Assembly: GCA_002632355.1 (NCBI GenBank) | Contig: NSJJ01000001.1 | Coordinates: 281,835 to 345,834 of the forward strand | Source: Sulfuricella denitrificans | Lineage (GTDB): Bacteria > Pseudomonadota > Gammaproteobacteria > Burkholderiales > Sulfuricellaceae | Direction: 5' to 3' | Length of the DNA stretch: 64,000 nt | In this document: piece by piece, positions 56,008-64,000 of the stretch | Numbering within the stretch: the stretch's first letter is position 1 | Layout of the letters: the number at the start of each line of letters is the position of its first letter | The notes under the pieces: model-generated | Database searches by the model: none | Seen by the model: the letters and a program-made list of their open reading frames with translations, nothing else | Told to the model about the DNA's origin: nothing | Made by a program: the position numbers and the translations under genes

Positions 56008-56994
56008 TTATTTGATATCGATGGCGGCAGCGGTTTGTTCCATCACGCTGCCTTGTTTGTCGGTAAAACGGATTTTTAGCGGAAGATAATGATACTCCGT
56101 CGCCAGCCAGATTTCCGTGTTTTCTTCCCCATCCTGGCGCAGTTGTGCGATGTGCAGCGCCCTGATGGAACCCAGCGAGGTTTCTACGGTTTCTTCGCCC
56201 CGGGATTCGTAGCCATAGTTGCCTAGTTTTCGTCCGGTGGTGATATGAAGCCAGGTGCTACCTTCCAGTGGAGGCGCGAAGGAAAGTTGGTATAAAAAAC
56301 TGAGCAGGTCCTGTGTGCCATTCGGCAAGCTTGCGGTGCGCGTGTCGCCCGCGGTGCCGAAAGTGAGTTGTCTGTCCTGCCAGTCGAATTTTGCGGCATC
56401 GGTCTTGTCTGCGCTCTGCCCGCGCTGCACCCAGTAGGAATCGGGCCGCAAGCCATTTGTTGTGATGACGCCCTCGCTGATCTGGACGTGACGACCGCTG
56501 TAGAATAGCGAGACGATGCCGCTGGCTTCGGCAATCTGGGTGATGGAGTAATGTCTGCCTTCGCGCTTCCAGATATGCTCTGCCCGGCCCACAGGGAAGC
56601 CGTCACGTCCCTTGTACAGGGTGTAGCGGATTTCTGCGCGCTCAGGAAGGGTGATGGGGGATTCTTCACTGACCTGACTTGCCGCTGGTTCGGGAGGGAC
56701 GGGCATTTCCTGAGCTGTGGTTGGCGTCTGTTCAGGCTCTGCTGCAGGGAAAGGCGTTTGGGATGGAGTTTCGCTCGCCGTAGCTACGGGAGATTTGCGC
56801 GATGCCGGTCTGGGTTGCGGCTTCGGATTCCTGACGCTGGGGCGGGGCGGAGGCAGGGGCTTCAGCGTTGCCTGCATGACCGGGTCGGTCTGGTATTCAG
56901 GCAGGGTGATGGTTGGGCCAAATGTCGCGATCAGGTGAACCAGCAGCGACAGGGCGAGCGCCCAGAAAAAGCGTTTGGCTGAGGTTGGGGTCAC
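56008..56994 (-). CDS. DUF3108 protein with TonB-like membrane/proline-rich N-terminus
   Basis: The GTG at 56994 overlaps the previous stop (GTGA) and gives 328 residues; a longer frame to 57123 would lie within that gene. The N-terminus has one membrane helix (residues about 7-29, FFWALALSLLVHLIATFGPT) then a Pro-rich, basic stretch (about 48-110: LKPLPPPRPSVRNPKPQPRP), as in TonB proteins. The rest (about 130-328) is a DUF3108 domain with TLYKGRDGFPVGRAEHIWKR and EIWLATEYHYLPLKIRFTDK. It is paralogous to its neighbour. DUF3108 proteins are periplasmic and of unknown function. No TonB C-terminal domain is present. Confidence 0.85.
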   Translation of the reverse strand: MTPTSAKRFFWALALSLLVHLIATFGPTITLPEYQTDPVMQATLKPLPPPRPSVRNPKPQPRPASRKSPVATASETPSQTPFPAAEPEQTPTTAQEMPVPPEPAASQVSEESPITLPERAEIRYTLYKGRDGFPVGRAEHIWKREGRHYSITQIAEASGIVSLFYSGRHVQISEGVITTNGLRPDSYWVQRGQSADKTDAAKFDWQDRQLTFGTAGDTRTASLPNGTQDLLSFLYQLSFAPPLEGSTWLHITTGRKLGNYGYESRGEETVETSLGSIRALHIAQLRQDGEENTEIWLATEYHYLPLKIRFTDKQGSVMEQTAAAIDIK

Positions 56995-57713
56995 CGTTTT
57001 GCTGGTTTGGGTTCTGTGCCTGCCGGAGGAGAAAGGCTTTCCAGTTGCTGTTCCAGCCTGCCGCCCTCTTTTTCGTCGAACACGATGCGGACAGGAAAGT
57101 AATGCCGTGACTTTGCCAGCCACAGGTCAATGCCATCTTCATCGGGTGTGCGTTGTTTTGAAATGTGAACGGTTTTGAAATTGCCGATGGGCGTCGCTGT
57201 GGTTTCATCGCCAACCACCCGGTAACTGTAGTGATTGAGTTTGCGCCCTGTGGTCAGATGGATGTCCAGGGCCTTCTGTCGTGGTGGCTGAAACATGAAC
57301 TGGTAATGCTGGCTGATCCGGTCCTGGACGTCATCCTCGAGTGGAGCAGTCTCGATCCTGTTATCGTATCTGTGACTCACGATGCGTTTTTCCCAGTCAA
57401 AATCGGCCACGATCAGCCTGGCCGGGTCAGCGCCGCGATGGTGTTCGAAATGCGTCGGGCGCAGGCCTTTCCGTGTGACTTCGCCCTCGCTGACAAGACG
57501 TATGTTGCCTTTGGCGAAGAGCGCATAAATACCGGTCGCTGCCGTCGTGCTTTCGATGCGGTAGCTTTTGCCATCCTGCTCGAAATGCTCGGTAACTGTG
57601 CCCACCGGCTGGCCGCTTTTCAGTACGCGATAGGTCGCATCGATTTTTTGTGGTGGTGCTGCTTCCGCCCCGAAACAGATGAGCGCCAGCAATAAAACGA
57701 TCAGGCGGGCCAT
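56991..57713 (-). CDS. Periplasmic DUF3108 protein
   Basis: The 240-residue protein has a signal peptide ([20 protein letters not shown], cleavage likely after EAA) and a DUF3108 domain: IDATYRVLKSGQPVGTVTEH, SYRIESTTAATGIYALFAKG, HLTTGRKLNHYSYRVVGDET and DLWLAKSRHYFPVRIVFDEK. The same motifs in the same order occur in the next gene, so the pair arose by tandem duplication. The function is unknown. It overlaps purN by 13 bp and its paralogue by 4 bp, and is thus expressed with purine genes. Confidence 0.88.
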   Translation of the reverse strand: MARLIVLLLALICFGAEAAPPQKIDATYRVLKSGQPVGTVTEHFEQDGKSYRIESTTAATGIYALFAKGNIRLVSEGEVTRKGLRPTHFEHHRGADPARLIVADFDWEKRIVSHRYDNRIETAPLEDDVQDRISQHYQFMFQPPRQKALDIHLTTGRKLNHYSYRVVGDETTATPIGNFKTVHISKQRTPDEDGIDLWLAKSRHYFPVRIVFDEKEGGRLEQQLESLSPPAGTEPKPAKR

Positions 57714-58336
57714 GGCGTTCTCAGTGCGGGCGCGGAAGCATGGGCAATGTCCACATTGACCCGGTTGTTTTCCAGCCGGATACGGTCTTCGGCAAACCAG
57801 CGGATGGCCTCGGGGTAGATCAGGTGTTCCTGCTCCAGCACCCTAGTCGCCAGGGTGTCCGGCGTGTCGTCCTGGAAAACCGGCACGGCGGCCTGTGCGA
57901 CGATAGGGCCGTGGTCGACGGCCGGCGTGACGAAGTGCACGGTGCAGCCGTGAACTTTGACACCTTCCTGCAGCGCCTTCTCGTGCGTGTCGAGGCCGGG
58001 GAAGGCGGGCAGCAGGGCAGGGTGAATATTGATCAGACGGCCCTGATAACGGTTGACGAAGCCTTCCGTGAGGATGCGCATGAAACCGGCCAGCACCACC
58101 AGATCCGGCTGGTAGCTGTCGATCTTCTCCGCCAGGGCAGTGTCAAACTGCTCACGGCTGGCATGCTGGCGGTGGTCCACCGCTGCGGTTGCAACGCCGT
58201 GCCGAGCCGCAATTTCCAGGCCTTTGGCTTCAGGCTTGTTGCTGATGACCGCGGCGATCTCTACCGGCAGATCTGCTTCCAGGATTGCCTGCATATTGCT
58301 GCCCCGCCCGGAGATGAGGATGACGATGCGTTTCAC
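57701..58336 (-). CDS. purN: Phosphoribosylglycinamide formyltransferase
   Basis: PurN transfers a formyl group from 10-formyl-tetrahydrofolate to GAR in purine synthesis. The 211-residue protein has [19 protein letters not shown] for substrate binding, the catalytic Asn-His-Asp set in [20 protein letters not shown] and [20 protein letters not shown]. It overlaps purM by 4 bp, the typical purMN arrangement. Confidence 0.98.
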   Translation of the reverse strand: MKRIVILISGRGSNMQAILEADLPVEIAAVISNKPEAKGLEIAARHGVATAAVDHRQHASREQFDTALAEKIDSYQPDLVVLAGFMRILTEGFVNRYQGRLINIHPALLPAFPGLDTHEKALQEGVKVHGCTVHFVTPAVDHGPIVAQAAVPVFQDDTPDTLATRVLEQEHLIYPEAIRWFAEDRIRLENNRVNVDIAHASAPALRTPWPA

Positions 58337-59382
58337 TCAACAACCGTCTGGGCTTGTCCGTCGGCGCGGGTTTCGATCCGGCCGATGCGCCAGACCTGTT
58401 CGCCGCTGGCTGCGAGCGAGTTAATCGCAGCATCGGCGTGTTCTGCGTCTATGACCACGATCATGCCGATGCCGCAGTTGAAGGTGCGGTGCATTTCCTT
58501 TTCGGCCACGTTGCCTTCCTGCTGCATCCATGAGAACAGGGGCGGCATGGGCCAGCTGGATTTCTGGATGATGGCGGTGAGGTTTTCCGGCAGCACGCGC
58601 GGAATGTTTTCCAGCAGGCCGCCGCCGGTGATGTGCGCCATGCCCTTGACCGGCAGTTCGCCCATCAGCTTGAGCAGGGGCTTGACGTAGATGCGCGTTG
58701 GCGCCAGCACCACGTCACGCAGCGGGCGGCCGTGGAAGTCGCTGTTCAGGTCGATGCCGGTGCGTTCGATGATCTTGCGTACCAGCGAGTAGCCGTTGGA
58801 GTGGGCGCCGCTGGAAGCCAGGCCCAGCACCACGTCGCCCGCGTTGATGGTCTGGCCGGTGATGATCCTGTCCTTTTCCACCGCGCCCACGGCGAATCCG
58901 GCCAGATCATATTCGCCTGCCGGGTACATGCCGGGCATTTCTGCCGTTTCGCCGCCGATCAGCGCGCAACCGGCCTGTTCGCAGCCCGTTGCAATGCCCT
59001 TGACGACATCGGTGGCGGTAGCCACGTCGAGCTTGCCGCAGGCGAAATAGTCGAGGAAGAACAGCGGTTCGGCGCCCTGCACCAGGATGTCGTTGACGCT
59101 CATGGCGACCAGGTCGATGCCGATGGTGTCGTGCTTGCCGGTCATGAAGGCAAGTTTCAGTTTGGTGCCGACGCCGTCGGTGCCCGATACCAGCACCGGG
59201 TTGTTATATTTCTTGCCGATTTCGAACATCGCGCCGAAACCGCCCAGACCGCCCAGGACTTCAGGACGCATGGTGCGCTTGGCGAAGGGCTTGATGTTTT
59301 CCACCAGCGCATCGCCGGCATCGATATCCACGCCGGCATCGCGGTAGGAAAGGGAGGTCTTGGAGGGTTCAGAGGGATTCAT
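58333..59382 (-). CDS. purM: Phosphoribosylformylglycinamidine cyclo-ligase
   Basis: PurM closes the imidazole ring to make AIR. I start at the ATG at 59382 ([20 protein letters not shown]), which has GGAA upstream; a frame extension to 59415 (MAQNFCRHG) seems unlikely. The 349-residue protein has [60 protein letters not shown] and [19 protein letters not shown]. It is the first gene of a purM-purN-DUF3108-DUF3108-rsmB-like operon with overlaps or 2 bp gaps throughout. Confidence 0.98.
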   Translation of the reverse strand: MNPSEPSKTSLSYRDAGVDIDAGDALVENIKPFAKRTMRPEVLGGLGGFGAMFEIGKKYNNPVLVSGTDGVGTKLKLAFMTGKHDTIGIDLVAMSVNDILVQGAEPLFFLDYFACGKLDVATATDVVKGIATGCEQAGCALIGGETAEMPGMYPAGEYDLAGFAVGAVEKDRIITGQTINAGDVVLGLASSGAHSNGYSLVRKIIERTGIDLNSDFHGRPLRDVVLAPTRIYVKPLLKLMGELPVKGMAHITGGGLLENIPRVLPENLTAIIQKSSWPMPPLFSWMQQEGNVAEKEMHRTFNCGIGMIVVIDAEHADAAINSLAASGEQVWRIGRIETRADGQAQTVVE

Positions 59383-59455
59383 TTGTATTCCATGGCGGCA
59401 AAAATTTTGTGCCATTTTACCTCAAATGACCCCCATGCTGTTGCCCCGGAGCGAT

Positions 59456-59482
59456 CTGACATTCGGGCAGATATGCTATTCT
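59456..59482 (+). promoter_or_regulatory. Possible promoter of the ferredoxin reductase gene
   Basis: CTGACA (59456-59461) and TATTCT (59477-59482) are 15 bp apart, slightly short, and end 10 bp before the ATG, so a leader would be almost absent. The shared gap with purM is only 110 bp. Confidence 0.25.
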
Positions 59483-59492
59483 TTCGCGACTT

Positions 59493-60509
59493 ATGACCGC
59501 AAAAATCCGCATTCTGCCCAGTGGGCGCGAGTTTCAGGTTGGCCTGCATGAAACCCTGCTGGACGGGGCGCTGCGTGCCGGGATCGCCATTCCCTACAGC
59601 TGCAACAGCGGTGCCTGCGGCGAGTGCAGGGCGCGTCTGGTTTCTGGCCATCTGACGCCTGATGGCATGCACGATTACCAGTTCAGCGCCGCTGAAAAGG
59701 CTGCCGGCTATTTTCTGACCTGCAAGGCCTGCACGCAGGAAGATCTGGAAATCGAGGTGCGGGAAGCGGGCGGTGTTGAAGATATGCCGCTGCAGCAGAT
59801 CGAAACGAGGGTCTCCCGGCTGGAACATCCTCATCCGGACGTGATGGTGGTCCATCTGCGCACGCCGCGCAGCCAGTCCCTGCGTTTTCTTGCCGGGCAG
59901 CATGCCCTGCTGGAGATTCCCGGCGTGCCGCCGCGCAACAAATCCATCGCCAGTTGCCCCTGCAATGCAATGAACCTGCAGTTTCACATCCAGCGGGTGC
60001 CCGGTGACCCTTTTGCGGAATATTGTTTTTCCGAACTGAAGCCCAACCAGACGGTGATGCTGACCGGACCGTCCGGGCATTTCACTTTTGACGATGACGC
60101 GACCGAGGAAGTCATCTTTCTGGCTTACGACACCGGTTTCGCGCCCATCAAGAGCCTGATCGAGCATGCGATCTCGCTCGAATACGCCTACCCGCTGCAT
60201 CTGTACTGGGTGGCATCCAGGGCGGGCGGCCATTATCTGGAAAACCTGTGTCGCTCCTGGCTGGATGCGCTGGATGATTTTTCCTTTACGCCGCTGCTGG
60301 ATGAAGGCGCCGGCAGCACGCCGTTTTCGGATACGGAGACCGGGCAGTTGCTGGGCGCACAACGCATTGTCGCGGAGCATCCCGATCTGTCGCGATGCCG
60401 GGTCTACATGACCGGCCCCGAACATGCCGTGCCACGGACGCGGGCCCTGCTGCTCGAACACGGCCTGCCTGAAGCGCAGTTGCACATTGATTCGTTCCTG
60501 CGCTTCTGA
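59493..60509 (+). CDS. 2Fe-2S ferredoxin-type flavin oxidoreductase
   Basis: The 338-residue protein joins an N-terminal plant-type 2Fe-2S ferredoxin domain to a ferredoxin reductase (FNR-like) FAD/NAD module, as in CDP-6-deoxy-delta-3,4-glucoseen reductase and phenol hydroxylase reductases. Iron-sulphur ligands are in IPYSCNSGACGECRARL (C-x4-C-x2-C) and YFLTCKACTQ. The reductase part has AGQHALLEIPGVPPRNKSIA (FAD) and GPSGHFTFDDDATEEVIFLA leading to the NAD domain. The partner oxygenase or reductase is not in the window. It lies 3 bp before hda. Confidence 0.9.
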   Translation: MTAKIRILPSGREFQVGLHETLLDGALRAGIAIPYSCNSGACGECRARLVSGHLTPDGMHDYQFSAAEKAAGYFLTCKACTQEDLEIEVREAGGVEDMPLQQIETRVSRLEHPHPDVMVVHLRTPRSQSLRFLAGQHALLEIPGVPPRNKSIASCPCNAMNLQFHIQRVPGDPFAEYCFSELKPNQTVMLTGPSGHFTFDDDATEEVIFLAYDTGFAPIKSLIEHAISLEYAYPLHLYWVASRAGGHYLENLCRSWLDALDDFSFTPLLDEGAGSTPFSDTETGQLLGAQRIVAEHPDLSRCRVYMTGPEHAVPRTRALLLEHGLPEAQLHIDSFLRF

Positions 60510-60512
60510 GTT

Positions 60513-61190
60513 ATGAAACAGTTGCTGCTGGAAATCTCGCCCGTTTTTGCGCCTGCGCTGGACAATTTCGTTGCCGGGCGCAATGGCGAGCTGATGCAGA
60601 TTTTGCGCCAGCTGCTGGCGGGCAGCGGACACGAACGCGCCGTTTACCTCTGGGGCGAGGCCGGCAGCGGAAAAACGCATCTCCTGCACGGCCTGGTTGC
60701 GGCCGCTCAGGAAGCGGGGCGGCCTGCCCTGCTGGCGACAGCGGGCGAGGCCCTCCCCGTTCAGCCGGAAGCCGGGATGCTGGTGGCAGTGGATGACGTG
60801 GCCCTGCTGAATGCCGAAGGCCAGATCGCCCTGTTCAATCTCTACAACGATCTGCGCGAAAACGGAGGCGCTTTCGTTGCCAGCGGCCCGTGCCCTCCCG
60901 CGCAGCTTGAAGTACGCCCCGACGTGGCAACCCGTCTCGGCTGGGGGCTGGTGTACCAGGTGCAGGGGCTGAGCGATGCGGAAAAGGAAGAGGCCTTGCA
61001 GTCGCATGCCAGAGCGCGCGGCTTCTCCCTGCCGCAGGAAGTGCTCGATTACCTGCTGCGCCACTGGCGGCGCGATCTGCCTTCCCTGATGGCGGTGCTC
61101 GACGCGCTGGACCGCATCACCCTGGAGCAGCAGCGCCCGGTCACTGTGCCCTTGCTGCGCCAGTTACTGCAAATCGAAATGGATCTGTGA
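60513..61190 (+). CDS. hda: DnaA regulatory inactivator Hda
   Basis: Hda is a DnaA-like AAA+ protein that, with the DNA-loaded beta clamp, drives hydrolysis of DnaA-ATP after initiation. The 225-residue protein begins MKQLLLEISPVFAPALDNFV with the clamp-binding peptide close to the start, then Walker A LWGEAGSGKTHLLHGL, the Walker B-like LVAVDDVALLNAEGQIALFN, and RPDVATRLGWGLVYQVQGLS with the arginine finger region. No DnaA C-terminal DNA-binding domain is present, as expected for Hda. Confidence 0.93.
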   Translation: MKQLLLEISPVFAPALDNFVAGRNGELMQILRQLLAGSGHERAVYLWGEAGSGKTHLLHGLVAAAQEAGRPALLATAGEALPVQPEAGMLVAVDDVALLNAEGQIALFNLYNDLRENGGAFVASGPCPPAQLEVRPDVATRLGWGLVYQVQGLSDAEKEEALQSHARARGFSLPQEVLDYLLRHWRRDLPSLMAVLDALDRITLEQQRPVTVPLLRQLLQIEMDL

Positions 61191-61191
61191 G

Positions 61192-61839
61192 ATGAATCAG
61201 CCGCCTGTTGCGCCGGATGCCCAGCTATTGCTTGCCCCCGCTTGCCCCCATTGCCCCGCCGTGCTGGAAGGTCTGGCCGGGCTGGTGAAGGAGGGCGTGA
61301 TCGGACGGCTGGAAGTCGTCAATATTGCGCTGCATCCTGAACAGGCGGCTGCCCTTGAGGTACGCACCGTGCCCTGGACGCGGATCGGCGAATTCGAGCT
61401 GGAGGGCGTGCAGACGCCGGGTGAGTTGCGTCGCTGGGCGGAGTTTTCCGGCACGCTGCGTGGCATGCCGGAATTTTTCCTGCATCTGCTCAGGAATGGC
61501 CGCCGCGACAAGGTGGAAGCCATGGCGCGCCAGCAGCCGCAGCGCCTGCTGGCGCTGGTGACGCTGCTGGCCGAAGCGGAATCCAGCATGGCGGTGCGCC
61601 TGGGTATCGGTGCGGTGCTGGAAGAGTTTCAGGGTGATTCCATTGCCGAAGTGATGATCCCCGGCCTGGGCGAGCTGACCCGCCATGCGGATGCCCTGAC
61701 GCGGGCCGATGCCTGCCATTACCTGTCGCTCATCGGCGGCGAAGCTATTGTCCCTTACCTCAAGGACTGCCTGGCTGACGAGAGTGTGGAAGTGCGCGAG
61801 ATTGCAGCAGAAACGCTGGCGGACATGGGTGCGCAGTAA
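61192..61839 (+). CDS. Thioredoxin-like protein with C-terminal HEAT repeats
   Basis: The 215-residue cytoplasmic protein starts with a short thioredoxin-fold half (residues about 8-80) with a CPHC active-site-like motif (LAPACPHCPAVLEGL) and the cis-Pro region TVPWTRIG. The C-terminal half (about 90-215) consists of alpha-helical HEAT repeats such as AITPYLKDCLADESVEVREI (here AIVPYLKDCLADESVEVREI) and AAETLADMGAQ. Thiol-redox and scaffolding together suggest a protein-binding redox switch, but no function is known. It is one base after hda and convergent with the EI24 gene. Confidence 0.8.
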   Translation: MNQPPVAPDAQLLLAPACPHCPAVLEGLAGLVKEGVIGRLEVVNIALHPEQAAALEVRTVPWTRIGEFELEGVQTPGELRRWAEFSGTLRGMPEFFLHLLRNGRRDKVEAMARQQPQRLLALVTLLAEAESSMAVRLGIGAVLEEFQGDSIAEVMIPGLGELTRHADALTRADACHYLSLIGGEAIVPYLKDCLADESVEVREIAAETLADMGAQ

Positions 61840-62574
61840 TTATTCACTGAGCGCCAGCCCGGCTTTTTCCATGCGCAGTTTTTCCAGCTCGTCGAGGCAG
61901 AAGTGGGTGAAGGCCAGCCCGATATACACCGGCGCCAGAAAATTGAGCAGCGGCACATATTGCAGCAGCCCCAGTATTCCACCCAGCAGGTAGAACTGCT
62001 TGCCGGAACGCTCCGTCAGGACGGCAAATTCCTGTTCGCTCGCATGTTCGGCCAGCGCGTCATAGCGGAACAGGCGCTGATTGAGATAGGCGTTGAGCAG
62101 CACCGGGAATGCCAGCGCCAGCGGGCCACTCAGGAGCCACAGAGGGAGGGTCAGAATCCACAGCAGGAGGTAAATGCACAGCGCGGCAAAGCTGTTCCAG
62201 GCCGAGCCAATGTTGCTGCCGCCATGTTCCAGATGCAAATTGGGGAAGCGGTTTTGTGCCACATGTCGCACCATCATCGGCATGGCGAAAACCGACACGA
62301 TGAGCAGGGCGGTGACATAGGCCAGCGGAATCAGCATCAGCAGGATCAGAAAAGTGACCGCCGAGCCGGCCAGCCAGGAGATGTCTTCCATGTAGGGCCC
62401 GACAACACTGGTGGACAGCCAGAGGTTCAGGGTGCTGGTCCAGTCGCCCCAGAACCAGACGGCCAGCCCGCCCCATAGAAGCAGGGAAAATCCCATCGGC
62501 AGCAGGAGTAGCGCCAGCATGCGGGGATGAAGCAGGCTTAAAAAAGCGTATTTGAGTGAGCTGACCAGATTCAT
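61840..62574 (-). CDS. EI24-domain membrane protein (CysZ-like)
   Basis: EI24/CysZ-like proteins are multi-helix inner membrane proteins; CysZ is a sulfate transporter. The start at 62574 (MNLVSSLKYAFLSLLHPRML) is the first conserved residue; an upstream frame adds 26 residues over the divergent gene's promoter. The 244-residue protein has about six hydrophobic stretches, ending with GILGLLQYVPLLNFLAPVYI, the motif of EI24. No cys gene is adjacent, so sulfate transport is only one possibility. Confidence 0.85.
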   Translation of the reverse strand: MNLVSSLKYAFLSLLHPRMLALLLLPMGFSLLLWGGLAVWFWGDWTSTLNLWLSTSVVGPYMEDISWLAGSAVTFLILLMLIPLAYVTALLIVSVFAMPMMVRHVAQNRFPNLHLEHGGSNIGSAWNSFAALCIYLLLWILTLPLWLLSGPLALAFPVLLNAYLNQRLFRYDALAEHASEQEFAVLTERSGKQFYLLGGILGLLQYVPLLNFLAPVYIGLAFTHFCLDELEKLRMEKAGLALSE

Positions 62575-62642
62575 CAGGGTAGGTAAACGGTATGGGTTTG
62601 ATAGAATAACGCGCATCGCCCTTTTCTGGAACTTGTCTTTCC

Positions 62643-63326
62643 ATGACCACAAAAATCCATGCCGGGATCGAGCGCATGCTGCGCGACATCGGCTGGGAAA
62701 CTTCTGAAACGCGCGCCTGGACTGAAAAATCCGAGCTTGACCCGCGCGTCCTTGAGGTGATGAGGCAAGTGCCGCGTCATGCTTTCGTGCCGCCAGAACG
62801 GGTGGATTGCGCCTACGACAATGGGCCGCTGTCGATTGGCCGTGGGCAGACTATTTCGCAGCCCTTCATCGTGGCGCTGATGAGCGATCTGCTGGCAACC
62901 CGGCCACAGCATGTGGTGCTCGAAGTTGGTTGTGGTTCGGGTTACCAGAGCGCGGTGCTGTCGCGATTGGTGAAGCAGGTTTATTCTCTGGAAATCGTGC
63001 CTGAACTGGCCCAGGAAGCACAGGAATGCCTGTCGCGCCTGGGTTATGGCAATGTGACGGTGCGGCAGGGCGATGGTTATCAGGGCTGGCCGGAACATGC
63101 GCCTTTCGATGGCATTATCGTGACTGCGGCCGCGCCTGAAATTCCGCCTCCCCTGGTCGAGCAGCTCAAACCCGGTGGCCGCATGGTGATTCCGGTGGGC
63201 TTGCCCTACAGGCGCCAGGACCTGCTGCTGGTGGAAAAAAACAGGGATGGTGTGGTGACGACCCGAAACCTGCTGCCGGTGGCCTTCGTGCCGCTGACCG
63301 GCGATCACGGAGTAGTGGATGAGTAA
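62643..63326 (+). CDS. pcm: Protein-L-isoaspartate O-methyltransferase
   Basis: Pcm methylates L-isoaspartyl residues to help repair aged proteins. The 227-residue protein has the motifs VMRQVPRHAFVPPERVDCAY, LSIGRGQTISQPFIVALMSD, HVVLEVGCGSGYQSAVLSRL (SAM motif I), DGIIVTAAAPEIPPPLVEQL and GGRMVIPVG. It is shared as a divergent pair with the EI24 gene, and it overlaps greB by 8 bp. Confidence 0.97.
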   Translation: MTTKIHAGIERMLRDIGWETSETRAWTEKSELDPRVLEVMRQVPRHAFVPPERVDCAYDNGPLSIGRGQTISQPFIVALMSDLLATRPQHVVLEVGCGSGYQSAVLSRLVKQVYSLEIVPELAQEAQECLSRLGYGNVTVRQGDGYQGWPEHAPFDGIIVTAAAPEIPPPLVEQLKPGGRMVIPVGLPYRRQDLLLVEKNRDGVVTTRNLLPVAFVPLTGDHGVVDE

Positions 63327-63873
63327 AGCGTTTACCAAGGAAAGCGAGGACGACGAAGACCTCGACGGCGCGCCCAAGCTGCCGCAGGGAGTGAAAAACT
63401 ACATCACACCGGGCGGCTACCGGCGCCTGATGGACGAATTCGACCAGCTATGGAAAACGGAGCGCCCGGAACTGGTCAAGACCATCACCTGGGCTGCCTC
63501 CAACGGCGACCGTTCGGAAAACGGCGATTACATCTACGGCAAGAAACGCTTGCGCGAAATCGACCGCCGCATCCGTTTTCTTTCCAAACGGCTGGAACAT
63601 TCTGAAGTGATCGATCCGGCGCAGCGCGGGGATTGCGACCAGGCGTTCTTCGGCGCCACCGTCACGGTCAGTAATCAGGCCGGCGAAGAAAAGACCTACA
63701 GCATCGTCGGCCTGGACGAAGTGGATGTGGGGCGTGGCCGCATCAGCTGGGTGTCGCCTTTGGCAACATCCCTGCTCAAGGCGCGCGAAGGTGATGTGGT
63801 GACGCTGCGCACCCCGGGCGGGGTGGAAGAGCTGGACGTGGTGGAGATTCGCTATGTTGCGCTGGATGGCTGA
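63319..63873 (+). CDS. greB: Transcription elongation factor GreB
   Basis: GreB stimulates RNA cleavage by backtracked RNA polymerase. The 184-residue length, longer than GreA (about 158), and the acidic N-terminus fit GreB. Conserved parts are NYITPGGYRRLMDEFDQLWK, the coiled-coil tip with acidic residues in ASNGDRSENGDYIYGKKRLR, and the C-terminal FKBP-like domain with FFGATVTVSNQAGEEKTYSI and ISWVSPLATSLLKAREGDVV. It overlaps pcm by 8 bp. A dispersed repeat lies after its stop. Confidence 0.97.
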   Translation: MSKAFTKESEDDEDLDGAPKLPQGVKNYITPGGYRRLMDEFDQLWKTERPELVKTITWAASNGDRSENGDYIYGKKRLREIDRRIRFLSKRLEHSEVIDPAQRGDCDQAFFGATVTVSNQAGEEKTYSIVGLDEVDVGRGRISWVSPLATSLLKAREGDVVTLRTPGGVEELDVVEIRYVALDG

Positions 63874-63906
63874 GAACGTCGAGGTTTGAGGTGGTTCTTG
63901 GTCTCA

Positions 63907-64000
63907 AACCCCTCCCGTCCTCCCCTTGTCAGGGGAGGGGCCAGAAGTGGAGAGTCTCTCCACCTTTACATTGTCAGGAGGGGCCTGGTCAGGAGGGGCC
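63907..64000. repeat. Dispersed intergenic inverted-repeat element, copy C (truncated by window edge)
   Basis: The 34-bp core at 63907-63940 is, read on the minus strand, 33/34 identical to the right arm of copy B. After it come GTGGAGAGTCTCTCCAC (a short dyad) and two further GTCAGGAGGGGCC motifs near the edge. The element may continue past the window. Confidence 0.85.

Noticed and set aside
59379..61064. 561-codon minus-strand open frame opposite the ferredoxin reductase and hda
   Set aside because: Both plus-strand genes have clear motifs; the antisense frame spans two genes and the gap.

Overview
The window is a 64 kb stretch of a Gram-negative, polarly or peritrichously flagellated bacterium. 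The gene order (fliF-to-fliR, rpsB-tsf-pyrH-frr-uppS-cdsA-dxr-rseP-bamA-skp-lpxD-fabZ-lpxA-lpxB-rnhB, rpsO-pnp, purM-purN) and the protein sequences look betaproteobacterial, probably a Nitrosomonadales/Sulfuricella-like lineage; that placement is inference from protein resemblance, not a search. Coding density is very high. I see no insertion sequence, prophage, CRISPR array, tRNA or rRNA gene. Most of the window is core chromosome.

Layout. 1-10.5 kb: flagellar basal body, switch and export genes in two blocks (fliF-G-H-I-J-K, then after a 389 bp AT-rich gap fliL-M-N-O-P-Q-R). 10.5-15.2 kb: B12-dependent ribonucleotide reductase, dapA, bamC and a metallo-beta-lactamase-fold hydrolase, closed by a bidirectional terminator. 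15.3-17.3 kb (minus): a repeat-built Ala/Pro lipoprotein, a small DUF-type protein and the cupin uL16 hydroxylase. 17.4-21.2 kb: bcp, a SlyD-like isomerase and mutS (minus). 21.4-24.0 kb: a FIST sensor protein plus a PAS histidine kinase. 24.1-30.1 kb: pabC-mltG-tmk-holB-pilZ-tatD-PhnP-like-ankyrin, a tightly overlapping run in which tmk has no AUG/GUG/UUG start and seems to begin at AUU. 30.2-44.9 kb: translation, isoprenoid, outer-membrane assembly and lipid A genes, the classic envelope super-operon. 45.0-49.2 kb: motA, motB, a membrane methyltransferase and an HDOD-GAF protein. 49.2-51.8 kb: a SenB-like glycosyltransferase without other selenoneine genes, a GYF-like/pentapeptide membrane protein and an SpoU methyltransferase. 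51.9-54.7 kb: rpsO, pnp and a 53-residue small protein gene with a strong Shine-Dalgarno. 54.7-59.4 kb (minus): purM-purN-two DUF3108 paralogues-RsmB-like methyltransferase. 59.5-63.9 kb: a 2Fe-2S flavin reductase, hda, a thioredoxin/HEAT protein, an EI24 membrane protein (minus), pcm and greB.

The most interesting signals outside standard gene content are a dispersed, GC-rich inverted-repeat element present three times in intergenic positions (after slyD, after pyrH, after greB), the AUU start of tmk that shares a base with the mltG stop codon, the orphan SenB-like glycosyltransferase, the FIST/kinase pair, the 27-bp perfect tandem repeats inside the lipoprotein gene, the TonB-like N-terminus joined to a DUF3108 domain, and the unannotated small protein after pnp. 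Nothing here amounts to an obviously new defence or mobile system.
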